Assembly: GCF_007679495.1 (NCBI RefSeq)
Contig: NZ_VEGP01000014.1
Coordinates: 36,313-100,312, forward strand
Source of the DNA: Paenibacillus sp. 32O-W
Lineage (GTDB): Bacteria; Bacillota; Bacilli; Paenibacillales; NBRC-103111
DNA: 64,000 bases
Direction of reading: 5' to 3'
The notes beneath the pieces were generated by a model, which worked only from the letters and a program-made list of their open reading frames with translations, was not told the origin of the DNA and made no database searches. Positions 53,130-63,587 of this stretch are shown piece after piece. Each line of letters opens with the position of its first letter. Position 1 is the first letter of the stretch. Both the position numbers and the translations under genes were made by a program.

Positions 53130-54641
53130 CTAGTAAATAAACAGATCCTTGCCCAGCCTGAAAACCGACTCTACATAATTTAACAATAAACCGGGGAAAA
53201 AGCCGAGCACAATTCCAAGTCCGGCGCATACCCATAGAGTGATCTGCTGAGGAATGGTTGTCTTGAGCTCTTCCGGCTCCTCGCCGCTGCGCATGAACAT
53301 TTGCCGGATAACGCCAAAATAGTAATAGTAAGAAGCCACACTGGTCAAAATCATAATGATCGCCAGCCAATAGAGCTTCATCTCCAATGCGCCCAGGAGG
53401 ATGAATAATTTTCCGAAGAAACCGGCGGTAACCGGAATCCCGGCCAGGGACAGAATGATTAAGACCATCGCGACGGCTGTCCATGGAGCACGGTAATACA
53501 ATCCGGCAAACCCTTTGATTTCAGAGCTTCCGGACGTTGCCTCTATCGTGAATAACAGAGCGAACGCTCCGATATTCATCAATGCATAGGCTACCATATA
53601 ATAGATAAATTCAGAGAAATTGCTTGTATGAATTAATGAGATTTTAGCCGCTATAGGAACCAGCAGATATCCGGCATTGGCTATTCCGGAATAAGCCAAC
53701 AGTCGCTTCATGTTTTTTTGCTTAAGGGCCATGAAATGACCGGCAATCATGGAGATCGCGGCCAGCACGCTTAGGGACATATAAACATCCGCATCGATCG
53801 GCAGATTGGGGCCGGCGTTGACCTGGAAGAAGACCATATAGAACACCCGGAACATCAGGGCAAGCCCTGCCGCTTTGGAGACTACCGCCAGGAAAGCGGT
53901 AACCGGTGTCGGGGCCCCTTGATAAACATCCGGTGCCCAGGTATGGAAAGGCGCTGCTGCTATTTTGAAACCAAAGCCGGCCAGCAGCAGGAAAAACGCC
54001 ACATAGATCAGAGCCCCGAAAGAACCGGAATAAAGAGACAGCTGCGCATTGATCTCCGCCAAATTGGTGGACCCCGACATTCCATACAAGAATGACATCC
54101 CGTATAAAATCATGGCCGAGGACACTCCGCCAAGCACCACGTATTTAAAGGCCCCTTCGTTGGATCGGCTGTCCTTCTTTTTCATGGCTACCATAATATA
54201 AGAAGTAATGCTTAGGAGCTCCAATCCGACAAATAATGTAATCAGATCGCCGGAAGAAACCATAATCATGCCGCCCAGTACCGCAGGAAGATAGAAATAA
54301 TAATATTCCCCGACATGCGGAGTTTCCTTCTGCTTGATCCCCCCGATGCTCATCAGCACGATCAAGGCGGTAGATCCCAGCAGCACCAGCTTCACCAGAT
54401 CGCCGAAATGGTCGACCCGATAGCTGTGATGGAGCAGCTCAATCGGCTCCTCCAGATTAAGGCGCATACCTATGAAGACAGCAGCGGCCAGTAACCCGGC
54501 AATCGTGAGCCAGCCAATGACGGTTCGGCTCCGATGACGCGGCATCAGCAGATCGATTAATGAAATAATGACAGCAGAGATGACCAATGTCAGCTCCGGC
54601 GCCAAGTGAGCTAAATCGCTTAATTGGATACCTTGTTCCAT
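53130..54641 (-). CDS. nuoN: NADH-quinone oxidoreductase subunit N
   Basis: 503-residue antiporter-like membrane subunit with about 14 helices. Family motifs GLELLSITSYIMVAMKKKDSRSNEGAFKYVVLGG and FGFKIAAAPFHTWAPDVYQGAPTPVTAFLAVVSKAAG. Pumps protons in complex I. Last gene of the operon, 4 nt after nuoM, followed by a terminator. Confidence 0.97.
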   Translation of the reverse strand: MEQGIQLSDLAHLAPELTLVISAVIISLIDLLMPRHRSRTVIGWLTIAGLLAAAVFIGMRLNLEEPIELLHHSYRVDHFGDLVKLVLLGSTALIVLMSIGGIKQKETPHVGEYYYFYLPAVLGGMIMVSSGDLITLFVGLELLSITSYIMVAMKKKDSRSNEGAFKYVVLGGVSSAMILYGMSFLYGMSGSTNLAEINAQLSLYSGSFGALIYVAFFLLLAGFGFKIAAAPFHTWAPDVYQGAPTPVTAFLAVVSKAAGLALMFRVFYMVFFQVNAGPNLPIDADVYMSLSVLAAISMIAGHFMALKQKNMKRLLAYSGIANAGYLLVPIAAKISLIHTSNFSEFIYYMVAYALMNIGAFALLFTIEATSGSSEIKGFAGLYYRAPWTAVAMVLIILSLAGIPVTAGFFGKLFILLGALEMKLYWLAIIMILTSVASYYYYFGVIRQMFMRSGEEPEELKTTIPQQITLWVCAGLGIVLGFFPGLLLNYVESVFRLGKDLFIY

Positions 54642-54645
54642 TGGT

Positions 54646-56268
54646 CTACCCTCCCAATCCTACAGTTACTTGTTGTATAAACTGGTTCAAGCCGCTTATG
54701 GTTGTGTCCAATGGCTGGCTGAGAATGCCCGGATAAATCCCAAGCAGCAGAATGAAAGCGACTAGGGTGACCATAGGCACCGCTTCTATCAAACGTGCGT
54801 CGCGAAGGCTCTTATACTGCTCCGGCATTGGACCGAAAGTAATCTTCATTACCGCACGGAGGACATATACGGCTGTTAGAATAACCCCCAGCAAGCTGAT
54901 GGCCGTGATGATCTTCATGGAGCCGAATAAGCCGAGGAAGGAAAGATATTCACTGATAAAGCCTGACAAGCCGGGCAAGCCCAGGGAAGCCATACCCGAT
55001 ATGAGCAAGATGCCGCTCATAAACGGCACGGATGCCGCCATCCCTCCGAGTTGATCCAGCATTGATGTCTGCGTTCTCTCATAAATACTTCCTACAAGCA
55101 GGAACATCAGTGCAGATATCAACCCATGCGACACCATCTGGAAAACCGCCCCCTGCATGCCGATTTCGTTAAAGGCGGCCAAACCGAGCAGGACTATGCC
55201 CATATGGCTGATACTGGAATAGGCCAACACAAGCTTGAAATCCTTCTGTACAAAAGCCAGTACGGCCCCGTACAAAATGTTAATTAACCCCAACAAGGCA
55301 AGTACGAACGCCCATTCCTTGGCCTGCTCCGGAAATAGCAGGATCCCGAAGCGAATTAATCCATACGCTCCCATCTTAAGCAGAATACCGGAGTGAATCA
55401 TAACAACAGACGGTGGAGCTTCGGTATGGACCTTAAGCATCCAGCTATGGAAAGGAAACATCGGCAGCTTGATGCCGAAGGCTATGAGCAGCATCAGGAA
55501 GAGCGCCCATTTTAACCCTTCCGTCATAAAGAATGGGCTCTGTGGATGATCTGTATTGACGAAGGACTGCGGTTCATTAAACAAATGGTTTGAAATCTCG
55601 TACAAGCTTCCGGTGAAATAAACCGACGTTCCATCGGGTCCTTCTATTTGAGCAAATCCGGCGGTCGTCACCACAATCAGGAAAGCAATAAGCATGATGG
55701 CGGATCCTACTCCGTTATAAAGCAGGAAACGGTTGGCGGCCTTCTCCCGATTCATGTATCCCCATATGCCTACCAGGAAGAACATCGGAACCAGCGTGAC
55801 CTCGAAGAAGACGAAGAACAGGAACAAATCCCGGGCCATAAATACACCCAACATCCCGATCTCCAGCAGCAGGAACATGATGAAGTAAGTTTTCCACCGT
55901 TTCTTAATTGAGAACGAGGCCAGAGCCGCCATGGCAGCAACGAGCGCTGTCAAGAACACCAGCGGAAGCGACAATCCGTCTACCGCGAGGCTGTAATCGA
56001 ATTTCAGGTGGAAAGTGCCCTGCTCGTTAAAAAGCAGCTCTGAATTTAGCGGAATGTTGATCCAGCTATAGCTCTCGGCGTACTGATCCCCTCCGTCAGA
56101 CTGATTAAAATCAACATACAGCCAGCCCGCCAATACTAATGGTATCAGCGTTGCGGCGATTCCAATCCATTTGATCCAGCGGCCTTGCTGCTTAGGGATA
56201 AATAACAGAACCAGGATGCCCAGCAGCGGAGCAAAGACAATCATACTCAGGATAGGTAAATTAGCCAA
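54646..56268 (-). CDS. nuoM: NADH-quinone oxidoreductase subunit M
   Basis: 540-residue proton-translocating membrane subunit. Motifs DLFLFFVFFEVTLVPMFFLVGIWG and FGIKLPMFPFHSWMLKVHTEAPPSVVMIHSGILLKMGAYGLIRF carry the conserved Glu and Lys/His channel residues. Start overlaps the nuoL end by 8 nt. Confidence 0.97.
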   Translation of the reverse strand: MANLPILSMIVFAPLLGILVLLFIPKQQGRWIKWIGIAATLIPLVLAGWLYVDFNQSDGGDQYAESYSWINIPLNSELLFNEQGTFHLKFDYSLAVDGLSLPLVFLTALVAAMAALASFSIKKRWKTYFIMFLLLEIGMLGVFMARDLFLFFVFFEVTLVPMFFLVGIWGYMNREKAANRFLLYNGVGSAIMLIAFLIVVTTAGFAQIEGPDGTSVYFTGSLYEISNHLFNEPQSFVNTDHPQSPFFMTEGLKWALFLMLLIAFGIKLPMFPFHSWMLKVHTEAPPSVVMIHSGILLKMGAYGLIRFGILLFPEQAKEWAFVLALLGLINILYGAVLAFVQKDFKLVLAYSSISHMGIVLLGLAAFNEIGMQGAVFQMVSHGLISALMFLLVGSIYERTQTSMLDQLGGMAASVPFMSGILLISGMASLGLPGLSGFISEYLSFLGLFGSMKIITAISLLGVILTAVYVLRAVMKITFGPMPEQYKSLRDARLIEAVPMVTLVAFILLLGIYPGILSQPLDTTISGLNQFIQQVTVGLGG

Positions 56269-58150
56269 GGTCGATAAACCTCCTTCCGGCCAAAACCAAT
56301 GCTAAAGCAACAAAGCCAAGGAGTGTAACGAGCCCGTAAGTCTGGACCTGCCCGTTCTGCAGCTTCGTTCCGAGACGTCCGAGCGAAACGACAGACCCCG
56401 CTACCAGCCGTACCAGACCATCGACTACGGACCGGTCTATCCCGTAGAGAAGCTTCCCCAAAACCTTCAGCGGACGAACAAGGATCCGGCTGTACAGCTC
56501 ATCGATATAATATTTTCGGTTGACCAACTGATACAGCCAAGGTGCTCTCTCCGAAACCATTTCTCTGGACAAGCTGCCTTTGCCATAAATCGCCCACCCC
56601 AAACCGATTCCAAGAATAGCTGCCAAATTGGAAAGAATCACTACGATCCAATTCAGCGACTCCTCGACCGCCTCCGGTGCAAGCCAATTTCCAAACCAGG
56701 GATTAAGCCCTGGAATAAACACAAACCCGGCGATGACCGCAAGCACAGCAAGAACTATCATCGGGAAGGTCATGGATGCCGGCGACTCCTTCACTTCATG
56801 CTCGGTCTTGGGCCGACCGGTAAAGACGAGAAAGAACAATCTGGACATATACAAGGCCGTGAAGAAAGCCGCAATTAACCCGACCCAGAATAACATCTGA
56901 TTATGATGATAAGCCTCGGACAGGATAGCGTCCTTGGACCAGAACCCGGATAGTGGAATCACACCTGCAAGCGCCAGTGCCCCGATGGCGAAGGTCCAGG
57001 TTGTAATCTTCATTCTGCCCGCCAATCCGCCCATTTCGTTAATGTTCTGCGTGTGCACGGCATGAATGACACTGCCCGCAGCCAGGAACAACAGAGCCTT
57101 GAAGAATGCATGGGTAAACAAATGGAAAATTCCCGCCGTGTAGGATACCCATGTACCTATCCCCAGCGCCATCATCATATACCCCAATTGGCTGACGGTA
57201 GAATAAGCGAGTACCCGCTTGATATCGTTCTGTGCCGTTCCTATAGTGGCTGCAAAGATGGCCGTGAAGGCTCCTACGATCGCAACCACTGTCAAGGCAT
57301 CCGGCGACGCCCGGAAAATATCGAAGGTGCGGGCGACCAGGTAAACACCGGCAGCGACCATCGTTGCAGCATGAATAAGCGCACTGATCGGAGTCGGGCC
57401 TTCCATTGCATCCGGCAGCCAGACGTGAAGCGGGAATTGCCCTGATTTCCCGACGGCGCCGACAAAGATTAATATGGCAATCCATGTAACGATGCCGGGA
57501 GCTATATCCGGCTGGAGAGCGAATACCTTATGTATGGATGAGAAGTCCAGAGCATGACCTGGCATATACCAGAAAAGAAGCAATATGGCCAGAAGAAGAC
57601 CCACATCCCCGATTCGCGTCACAATAAAAGCCTTCTTGGCCGCAGCCTTCGCTTCCGGTTTATAATACCAGAAGCCGATAAGCAAGAACGAACATACCCC
57701 TACCAATTCCCAGAATATGTACAGCTGTAGAAGATTAGGCGACATGACCAAGCCAAGCATCGAGAATGTGAATAACGATAAATAACTGAAAAAGACCGAC
57801 TTTCTTTCGTCCTCCTGCATATAACCTTTGGAATATATGTTAACGAGCAGACTGACTGTAGATACAATTACGAGCATGAGAGCATTCAGATTGGAAATCT
57901 CGAATCCGAATTTTACGGACAGATCCCCGATTTTAAGCCATTGAATTCCGGTCCATAAATAATTTTCGGTCGGGCCTCCCAGCCTTTCGATCAAGACGAG
58001 CACAGCCAGGATGAACGAAACGGCCGAGGCTAGAATGCTGATGTAGGCGCCCGTATCTTTAGCCTGCCGGCCTACGCCGATCAGGACCAGGAAAGCCAAT
58101 AACGGAATTAGCGGGATTAACCACGCATATTGTGAAATGTCCAATTCCAT
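56261..58150 (-). CDS. nuoL: NADH-quinone oxidoreductase subunit L
   Basis: 629 residues with about 16 helices, including the C-terminal lateral helix region. Motifs ELVGVCSFLLIGFWYYKPEAKAAAKKAFIVTRIGD and AVGKSGQFPLHVWLPDAMEGPTPISALIHAATMVAAGVYLVAR. Distal proton channel of complex I. Preceded by nuoK after 59 nt. Confidence 0.97.
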   Translation of the reverse strand: MELDISQYAWLIPLIPLLAFLVLIGVGRQAKDTGAYISILASAVSFILAVLVLIERLGGPTENYLWTGIQWLKIGDLSVKFGFEISNLNALMLVIVSTVSLLVNIYSKGYMQEDERKSVFFSYLSLFTFSMLGLVMSPNLLQLYIFWELVGVCSFLLIGFWYYKPEAKAAAKKAFIVTRIGDVGLLLAILLLFWYMPGHALDFSSIHKVFALQPDIAPGIVTWIAILIFVGAVGKSGQFPLHVWLPDAMEGPTPISALIHAATMVAAGVYLVARTFDIFRASPDALTVVAIVGAFTAIFAATIGTAQNDIKRVLAYSTVSQLGYMMMALGIGTWVSYTAGIFHLFTHAFFKALLFLAAGSVIHAVHTQNINEMGGLAGRMKITTWTFAIGALALAGVIPLSGFWSKDAILSEAYHHNQMLFWVGLIAAFFTALYMSRLFFLVFTGRPKTEHEVKESPASMTFPMIVLAVLAVIAGFVFIPGLNPWFGNWLAPEAVEESLNWIVVILSNLAAILGIGLGWAIYGKGSLSREMVSERAPWLYQLVNRKYYIDELYSRILVRPLKVLGKLLYGIDRSVVDGLVRLVAGSVVSLGRLGTKLQNGQVQTYGLVTLLGFVALALVLAGRRFIDLG

Positions 58151-58209
58151 GGATTTATTGTTCCTCCTTATGGTTGTTAGACAAAAGAGGCTTTTTTCTA
58201 AAGATTAGG

Positions 58210-58527
58210 CTAATGCCTCATCGAGTTCATTTCATCGACATTCGATGTTCCCCGGTTTCGGTAGAGCATAATCAGAATAGCTACCCCGATAGCCGCTTCC
58301 GCCGCCGCAACGGTTATTGCAAATAAAGAGAACACCTGACCGGTCAAGGAAGGGTTGATCCCCAGCTTCGAGAAGGCTACCAGATTAAGATTGACCCCGT
58401 TCAGCATCAATTCAATCGAAAGCAAGATAATGATGGCGTTCCTTTTGGAAAGTGCTCCATATAGACCGATACAAAAAAGAATGGCTCCCAAGGTTAAATA
58501 AGGAGAAATAAGGCCGCTCATCGTCAA
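58210..58527 (-). CDS. nuoK: NADH-quinone oxidoreductase subunit K
   Basis: 105 residues, three membrane helices. Conserved Glu in [23 protein letters not shown] and [31 protein letters not shown]. Start overlaps the nuoJ stop by 4 nt (ATGA). Confidence 0.97.
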   Translation of the reverse strand: MTMSGLISPYLTLGAILFCIGLYGALSKRNAIIILLSIELMLNGVNLNLVAFSKLGINPSLTGQVFSLFAITVAAAEAAIGVAILIMLYRNRGTSNVDEMNSMRH

Positions 58528-59051
58528 TCCTCCTCTCTTTTGGCCACGACAATCGCTCCTATGAAGGCTACGGTCAGCAGCACCGACATTAATTCAAACG
58601 GGATGACATGATCGGTAAAAATACGCGTTCCGATCTCCAGTGTGTTATCCTGTGCCAACGAGACGTTCTCCACGGGAAAATCCGCTGTCTGGATGGCATA
58701 GAACAAAATTCCGAACAAACCCAGGATACCGATTCCGAGCAGAATGTTATGCGTCTGTCGGGGAGGGGGTGCCTTGTCTTCATCCCGATGCTTGGTCATC
58801 ATAATTCCGAAGATCATCAGGATCGATACTGCCCCTGCGTAGATCAACACCTGGACAAAAGCTACAAATTCCGCTTCAAGCAGCACGTACAAGCCTGCCA
58901 GGCTTAGAAAAGAAAAGGCCAGCGCCACGACCATATGAACCACTTTGGTGAAGCTGATCATGAAGATCGCTCCCCCGATAATCAACAAGGCAAAGACAAA
59001 AAACACCAGATTGCTTCCGTTCGAGAAAAATTCGACAATATTGCTAAGCAT
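58524..59051 (-). CDS. nuoJ: NADH-quinone oxidoreductase subunit J
   Basis: 175 residues from ATG at 59051 (MLSNIVEFF), with aaggggggg and agaagg upstream and an 8-nt overlap with nuoI; the frame is open 32 codons further but encodes nothing like NuoJ. Five helices with the motif [25 protein letters not shown]. The C-terminal third is less conserved. Confidence 0.94.
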   Translation of the reverse strand: MLSNIVEFFSNGSNLVFFVFALLIIGGAIFMISFTKVVHMVVALAFSFLSLAGLYVLLEAEFVAFVQVLIYAGAVSILMIFGIMMTKHRDEDKAPPPRQTHNILLGIGILGLFGILFYAIQTADFPVENVSLAQDNTLEIGTRIFTDHVIPFELMSVLLTVAFIGAIVVAKREED

Positions 59052-59499
59052 CCTTCTTCGCCCCCCCTTTAGGAGACGACGAATGGTTTTCCTGTCGAAT
59101 GTTCTGATCGTTCTCGTACAGCCATTGCATGTTCTTGAACAAATCATCCCTGCTGTAAGTCGCTAGTTCGAAATTATTCGTCATCACTATCGCTTCCGTC
59201 GGACATACTTCTGTGCAAAAATCGCAAAGAATGCATATTTCGAAATTGATGTCGAACGTTTCCAGTACCCGGGCTATTTTCGACTCCGGATCGGGGTTCG
59301 GCTTGCCTACCAAGGTGATGCACTCCGTCGGACAGACTCTGGCACACTGATTGCATACAATACATTTTTCGGGATCCAGATACTGAATTCCCCGGAAACG
59401 ATCGGGCATTTTCAGCGGAACATTCGGATAAGCGTAAGTCACTTTCTTCCGGGTCATATTTTTGAAGGTCACGCCTAGTCCTTTCAATAAGCCTTTCAT
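59044..59499 (-). CDS. nuoI: NADH-quinone oxidoreductase subunit I (2[4Fe-4S] ferredoxin)
   Basis: 151 residues. Two cluster motifs, CIVCNQCARVCPTEC and CILCDFCTEVCPTEA, for clusters N6a and N6b in the electron path to NuoB. The C-terminal tail (about 120-151, [17 protein letters not shown]) is polar and variable. Located between nuoH and nuoJ. Confidence 0.97.
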   Translation of the reverse strand: MKGLLKGLGVTFKNMTRKKVTYAYPNVPLKMPDRFRGIQYLDPEKCIVCNQCARVCPTECITLVGKPNPDPESKIARVLETFDINFEICILCDFCTEVCPTEAIVMTNNFELATYSRDDLFKNMQWLYENDQNIRQENHSSSPKGGAKKDA

Positions 59500-59523
59500 G
59501 AGATCTCCTCCCTTCGGCTCGCT

Positions 59524-60534
59524 CTACCGGCCAAAAATTTCGTAGAAGACGGCGGTTATAATAATATTAAGCAGGGCCAGCGGAAGCAGCACCTTCCAGC
59601 CCAACCCCATCAACTGGTCCACTCGCACCCGTGGGAAAGTAGCCCGGAGCCAGAACAGGAAAAAGACAATAAACGAGAATTTCAGCAAAAACCAGATGAT
59701 GCCCGGTACGAAATCAAGAAAAGGGAACGGCGCATGCCAGCCGCCCAGAAACAGAACGGTAGTCAGCGAAGCAATGGCAAAGACGTAGACATATTCCGCC
59801 AGCATAAAGAAGGCGAAGCGAAAGCCGCTGTACTCTACATGATAACCCGCCACCAGCTCCGATTCAGCTTCGGGCAGGTCAAAGGGGGTCCGGTTCAGCT
59901 CCGAAACCGCAGCCACGACAAATACACCAAAGCCGATGATTTGGGGCAGGAAGTTCCAGTGCCAGAAACCTCCGCTTTGACCTTCTACAATGGTGGTTAA
60001 TTGCATGCTGCCGGACAGCATAATGACCCCAACCACCGAAATCACGAGCGGAATTTCGTAGCTGATCATCTGTGCCGCAGAGCGCATGCCGCCCAGAAGC
60101 GCATATTTATTGTTCGAGGCCCAGCCTCCCAGAATAATTCCGATGGTCGATATTCCTGACAGGGCGACGTAGTAGAGCACACCGACATTCAAGTCGGCGA
60201 AATATATGTTTTGTGTATAAGGAATGGTGGCTAATACGGCAAAGGAAGGAACGAATGCGATGATCGGCGCGAGAATGAATAGCTGTCTTTCCGCCTTCTT
60301 CGGAATCGTATCCTCTTTCATCAACAGCTTGGCGACATCGGCCACCGTCTGCAGCAGCCCTAGTGGGCCCACCCGGTTCGGACCGTGTCTGCTCTGCATC
60401 CAGCCGATCACCTTCCGCTCGAAATAGATGGCATAGGTCACATAACCAAGGATGACGAGAAGCAGTACTACGGATAACAGAAAATAAATAGTGAAGCTCT
60501 TCCACGTTAACGCGTCCAGAAACCAGTTGGCCAT
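59524..60534 (-). CDS. nuoH: NADH-quinone oxidoreductase subunit H
   Basis: 336 residues, eight membrane helices, forming part of the quinone chamber. Motifs ERKVIGWMQSRHGPNRVGPLGLLQTVADVAKLLMKED and ELNRTPFDLPEAESELVAGYHVEYSGFRFAFFMLAEY. Start overlaps the nuoD stop by one base (TAATG). Confidence 0.97.
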   Translation of the reverse strand: MANWFLDALTWKSFTIYFLLSVVLLLVILGYVTYAIYFERKVIGWMQSRHGPNRVGPLGLLQTVADVAKLLMKEDTIPKKAERQLFILAPIIAFVPSFAVLATIPYTQNIYFADLNVGVLYYVALSGISTIGIILGGWASNNKYALLGGMRSAAQMISYEIPLVISVVGVIMLSGSMQLTTIVEGQSGGFWHWNFLPQIIGFGVFVVAAVSELNRTPFDLPEAESELVAGYHVEYSGFRFAFFMLAEYVYVFAIASLTTVLFLGGWHAPFPFLDFVPGIIWFLLKFSFIVFFLFWLRATFPRVRVDQLMGLGWKVLLPLALLNIIITAVFYEIFGR

Positions 60535-61634
60535 TAGCTGTCCACCTCCCCAACAACGATGTCTATCCCGCCGAGAATCGTAATCAGATTGGTCATCGTT
60601 TCCCCTACCAGCAGTTTAGGAAGAATTTGCAGATTGATAAATGAAGGCCTTCTGAACTTCAATCGATAAGGCTTATCACGCCCTCTGGATATAATATAAC
60701 ATCCAATCTCCCCGCGTGGCGATTCAATTCCCGCATAAACTTCCCCTTCCGGAGCGCGGATGACTCTCGGTACCTTACCCATAATTGGCCCATCTTCGGG
60801 GAACTGCTCCAAAGCTTGTTCCAGGATGCGAAGCGATTGCCTGATCTCCTCCAGCCGAATGCAATAGCGGTCATAGCAATCCCCGTTCTTGCCTACCGGA
60901 ACGTCGAATTCAAATCGGTCATAGAGGCAATAAGGTTGAGCTTTACGCAGATCCCAGTTCACACCCGTGCATCTGAGATTGGCTCCGCTTAACCCATAAC
61001 TGATGGCAGTTTCCGCATCGTATTGGCCGATTCCCTTAATTCGGGCCAGAAAGATTTCGTTGCCGCTCACCAATTGGTCGTATTCTTCGACTTTTTTCTT
61101 CATATACGGCACGAAATCACGTACTTTATCAATCCAGCCTTCGGGAGCATCCCATTTGACGCCCCCTACCCTCATATAACTATAAGTTAATCGGGCCCCG
61201 CACAGCTCATTGAATAAATTAATAATCATTTCCCGATCGCGAAAGGCGAACAGGAACGGGCTCATCGCCCCAATGTCGAGCAGGTAAGTCCCCCACCAGA
61301 CCAGATGACTGGCGACCCGCTGCAGCTCCATGACAATAAGCCGTAGAAATTCGGCTCTCTCGGGAACCTCCAATTGCAGAAGCTTCTCCACTGTATGGAC
61401 AAGCACATAGTTATTGGTCATGGCCGAGACGTAATCCATCCTGTCCGTATAAGGTATGATTTGAGTATAGGATAAATTCTCGGCCAGCTTCTCTGTCCCT
61501 CTGTGCAGATAACCCATAACCGGGATGGCTTCCTTAATGACCTCTCCATCCAGCTTGACAATGATGCGGAACACTCCATGCGTGCTGGGATGCTGTGGTC
61601 CTACGTTTAGCAGCAGCTCTTCTGTCCGTATCAA
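60534..61634 (-). CDS. nuoD: NADH-quinone oxidoreductase subunit D
   Basis: 366 residues; 49-kDa subunit family that forms the quinone pocket with NuoB. Motifs NVGPQHPSTHGVFRIIVKLDGE, MGYLHRGTEKLAE and the C-terminal RRPSFINLQILPKLLVGETMTNLITILGGIDIVVGEVD. Follows nuoC by 3 nt. Confidence 0.97.
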   Translation of the reverse strand: MIRTEELLLNVGPQHPSTHGVFRIIVKLDGEVIKEAIPVMGYLHRGTEKLAENLSYTQIIPYTDRMDYVSAMTNNYVLVHTVEKLLQLEVPERAEFLRLIVMELQRVASHLVWWGTYLLDIGAMSPFLFAFRDREMIINLFNELCGARLTYSYMRVGGVKWDAPEGWIDKVRDFVPYMKKKVEEYDQLVSGNEIFLARIKGIGQYDAETAISYGLSGANLRCTGVNWDLRKAQPYCLYDRFEFDVPVGKNGDCYDRYCIRLEEIRQSLRILEQALEQFPEDGPIMGKVPRVIRAPEGEVYAGIESPRGEIGCYIISRGRDKPYRLKFRRPSFINLQILPKLLVGETMTNLITILGGIDIVVGEVDS

Positions 61635-61637
61635 TCG

Positions 61638-62543
61638 TTACACCTCCGGATCAATCGGTTCATAATCTTTGCGCAGCGGGTGACCGACCCAATCGTCCGG
61701 CATCATAATTCTCCTTAAATCCGGATGCCCCGGAAAATCAATCCCCAGCAAATCGTAAATTTCCCTCTCCTGCCAATTTGCCCCTTGCCATACGGAAGTA
61801 ACAGAAGGAACGGCAGGCTGCTCCCGGTCGGTCTTAACCTTAAACAAAAACTCCTGCTTCGTGTTCAAAGAAATTAAATGGTACGCAACTTCCATATGCG
61901 TTTCCTGATCGATCCCGGCAACATTCCGTAAATAATTCAATTGAAAATGTTCATGATCCCGAACGAATTTCGCTGTTTCCGCCCAATAATCGCTCTTGAT
62001 GATAATGTATGGCCGATGACCGTCTAATTCGTTAATAAACGCATCCTCAACGGCCTCGGGAGAGACTTTATCCCTTATCCATTGTACCGACTTATCCAAT
62101 AAAGGCTGCATCGGAGAGGGCTCCTTGAGAACTTCCGCCTCTTCTTTCTTAGCCTTGGCTTCCGCTCTGGCGGCACGCGCCTCCGCGGCTCTCTTCAGCT
62201 TGGCTTCGCGGTCCTCTGCAGCCTGTACCTTTCCTTCCTTAGGCGCGGAATCGGAAGGCTCTGAAGCAGTCTTCTGCTCTGAAGCCTCTGGTTTCGGGCT
62301 CTCCGCTTGATTCCGGGTACTCCGCGCGGCTCTGGGAGGTGGGCTGGCCGCATTCTCCCCCGCAAGCGGTTTCATAATTTTATCCTGTTCCGATTCGGGA
62401 GGAGGGCTTGTTTCAGCTTTCGCCTTGACCGCTTCAGAATCACCAGATGAGACTTCGCCGCTGTTCTTCGAATGGTCCTGTTGTCTCGGCTCCTCAGATG
62501 GAATATCTTCTCTCTTCCCCTGCTCCTTCTTATCCTCACTCAC
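61638..62543 (-). CDS. nuoC: NADH-quinone oxidoreductase subunit C with long disordered N-terminal extension
   Basis: 301 residues. The C-terminal half (about 150-301) is the 30-kDa subunit domain, with [26 protein letters not shown] and [43 protein letters not shown] sequence. Residues about 1-145 are a low-complexity stretch rich in Glu, Lys, Ala, Ser and Pro, such as [13 protein letters not shown], absent from short NuoC proteins. Similar extensions occur in Bacillales NuoC; a role is not known. It overlaps nuoB by 4 nt. Confidence 0.95.
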   Translation of the reverse strand: MSEDKKEQGKREDIPSEEPRQQDHSKNSGEVSSGDSEAVKAKAETSPPPESEQDKIMKPLAGENAASPPPRAARSTRNQAESPKPEASEQKTASEPSDSAPKEGKVQAAEDREAKLKRAAEARAARAEAKAKKEEAEVLKEPSPMQPLLDKSVQWIRDKVSPEAVEDAFINELDGHRPYIIIKSDYWAETAKFVRDHEHFQLNYLRNVAGIDQETHMEVAYHLISLNTKQEFLFKVKTDREQPAVPSVTSVWQGANWQEREIYDLLGIDFPGHPDLRRIMMPDDWVGHPLRKDYEPIDPEV

Positions 62544-63058
62544 AGATTCGTCACCTGCTTCCCGGTTTTCGCTTCGTAACGAATTTTCTCCTGCAGCTTC
62601 ATTACCCCATAAATCAACGCTGCGGGATTAGGCGGACAGCCTGGAATATAAACATCGACAGGTACAATCTGGTCTACTCCTTTGACGACCGCATACGACC
62701 GGACATAAGGCCCTCCTGCTGTTGCACACGAGCCCATGGCAATAACCCATTTCGGTTCCGGCATCTGCTCATACAGCCTGCGAATGAGAGGGGCCATCTT
62801 CTTAGTCACCGTCCCGGACACGATCATGACATCCGCCTGTCTGGGCGAGGTACGGAACATGACGCCGAAGCGGTCAAAGTCATAGTGGGGGCCACCGGCT
62901 CCCATCATCTCAATGGCACAGCAAGCCAAACCGAAAGTGAGCGGCCATAAGGAATTGCTCCTAACCCAACCCTTGACCTGCTCTATGGTCGAGTAAAAAA
63001 CAGTTCTCTCCAGCTCCTGTCTTTCCTCCGGACGAATAGACTCTAACGGGAATTCCAT
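62540..63058 (-). CDS. nuoB: NADH-quinone oxidoreductase subunit B
   Basis: 172 residues from ATG at 63058 ([17 protein letters not shown]), which has agaagg upstream. Iron-sulfur cluster N2 ligands appear in order: [19 protein letters not shown] and PGCPPNPAA. Accepts electrons from NuoI and passes them to quinone. Overlaps nuoA by 16 nt and nuoC by 4 nt. Confidence 0.97.
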   Translation of the reverse strand: MEFPLESIRPEERQELERTVFYSTIEQVKGWVRSNSLWPLTFGLACCAIEMMGAGGPHYDFDRFGVMFRTSPRQADVMIVSGTVTKKMAPLIRRLYEQMPEPKWVIAMGSCATAGGPYVRSYAVVKGVDQIVPVDVYIPGCPPNPAALIYGVMKLQEKIRYEAKTGKQVTNL

Positions 63059-63411
63059 TTCAGCACCTTCTTCTTCCAAGCATAGATTAGCCCCACAACC
63101 AGCAAGGAAATAAAGATTAGCATCTCTACAAGCGCAAACAGCCCTAGCTTATGATAAGCTACGGCCCACGGGTAAAGAAAGACGGCTTCCACATCAAAAA
63201 TTACGAACATCAAAGCAAACAAATAATAGCGGATATTAAATTGAACTTGACCTTCTCCCACTGGTACGTTACCGCTTTCATAGGTGGTCAATTTTTCTTC
63301 GTGCGGTTTATTAGGTCTCAAAAGCTTGCCGATCGTCAGAGCGATTACTGGGAGCAGTACGCCTAACGAAACGAAAATGGCGACAATTACGTAATTGTTA
63401 ATATACTGCAT
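63043..63411 (-). CDS. nuoA: NADH-quinone oxidoreductase subunit A
   Basis: 122 residues from ATG at 63411 ([22 protein letters not shown]), with ggagg about 10 nt upstream; the 15 codons before it cover the leader. Three helices and the conserved [41 protein letters not shown]. First gene of the operon. Confidence 0.96.
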   Translation of the reverse strand: MQYINNYVIVAIFVSLGVLLPVIALTIGKLLRPNKPHEEKLTTYESGNVPVGEGQVQFNIRYYLFALMFVIFDVEAVFLYPWAVAYHKLGLFALVEMLIFISLLVVGLIYAWKKKVLKWNSR

Positions 63412-63455
63412 TCTCGCCGTTTCCCTCCAGTCTCTTGAAATGAATAATCCCCACA

Positions 63456-63484
63456 ATTATAACAAATGGGGAAAATAGTGTCTA
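63456..63484 (-). promoter_or_regulatory. SigA promoter of the nuo operon
   Basis: On the minus strand, TAGACA (63484-63479), a 17-nt spacer and a perfect TATAAT (63461-63456), about 45 nt before the nuoA start. It is close to repeat copy B. Confidence 0.8.
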
Positions 63485-63498
63485 ATGAAATAACACAT

Positions 63499-63587
63499 CA
63501 AGGATAAACTGCTATAAGCCGTCCTTAGGACGGGCGCGTTTACCGATGAAATATGAGAACAAGTATAAGGCGAAACTTATACTTTCT
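63499..63587. repeat. Structured intergenic repeat, copy B, probably interrupted by IS110
   Basis: Aligns with copy A from caaggataaac to ttatactttct. ggataaac and gtttacc close an inner gccgtcc/ggacggg hairpin; aagtataag and cttatactt form a second hairpin. The outer arm gaaatatgag has no partner after 63587, unlike copy A. That suggests the right part was displaced by the neighbouring IS110-family element. Confidence 0.7.

Noticed and set aside
53101..53484. 127-codon minus-strand frame at the end of nuoN
   Set aside because: Out-of-frame shadow of nuoN.
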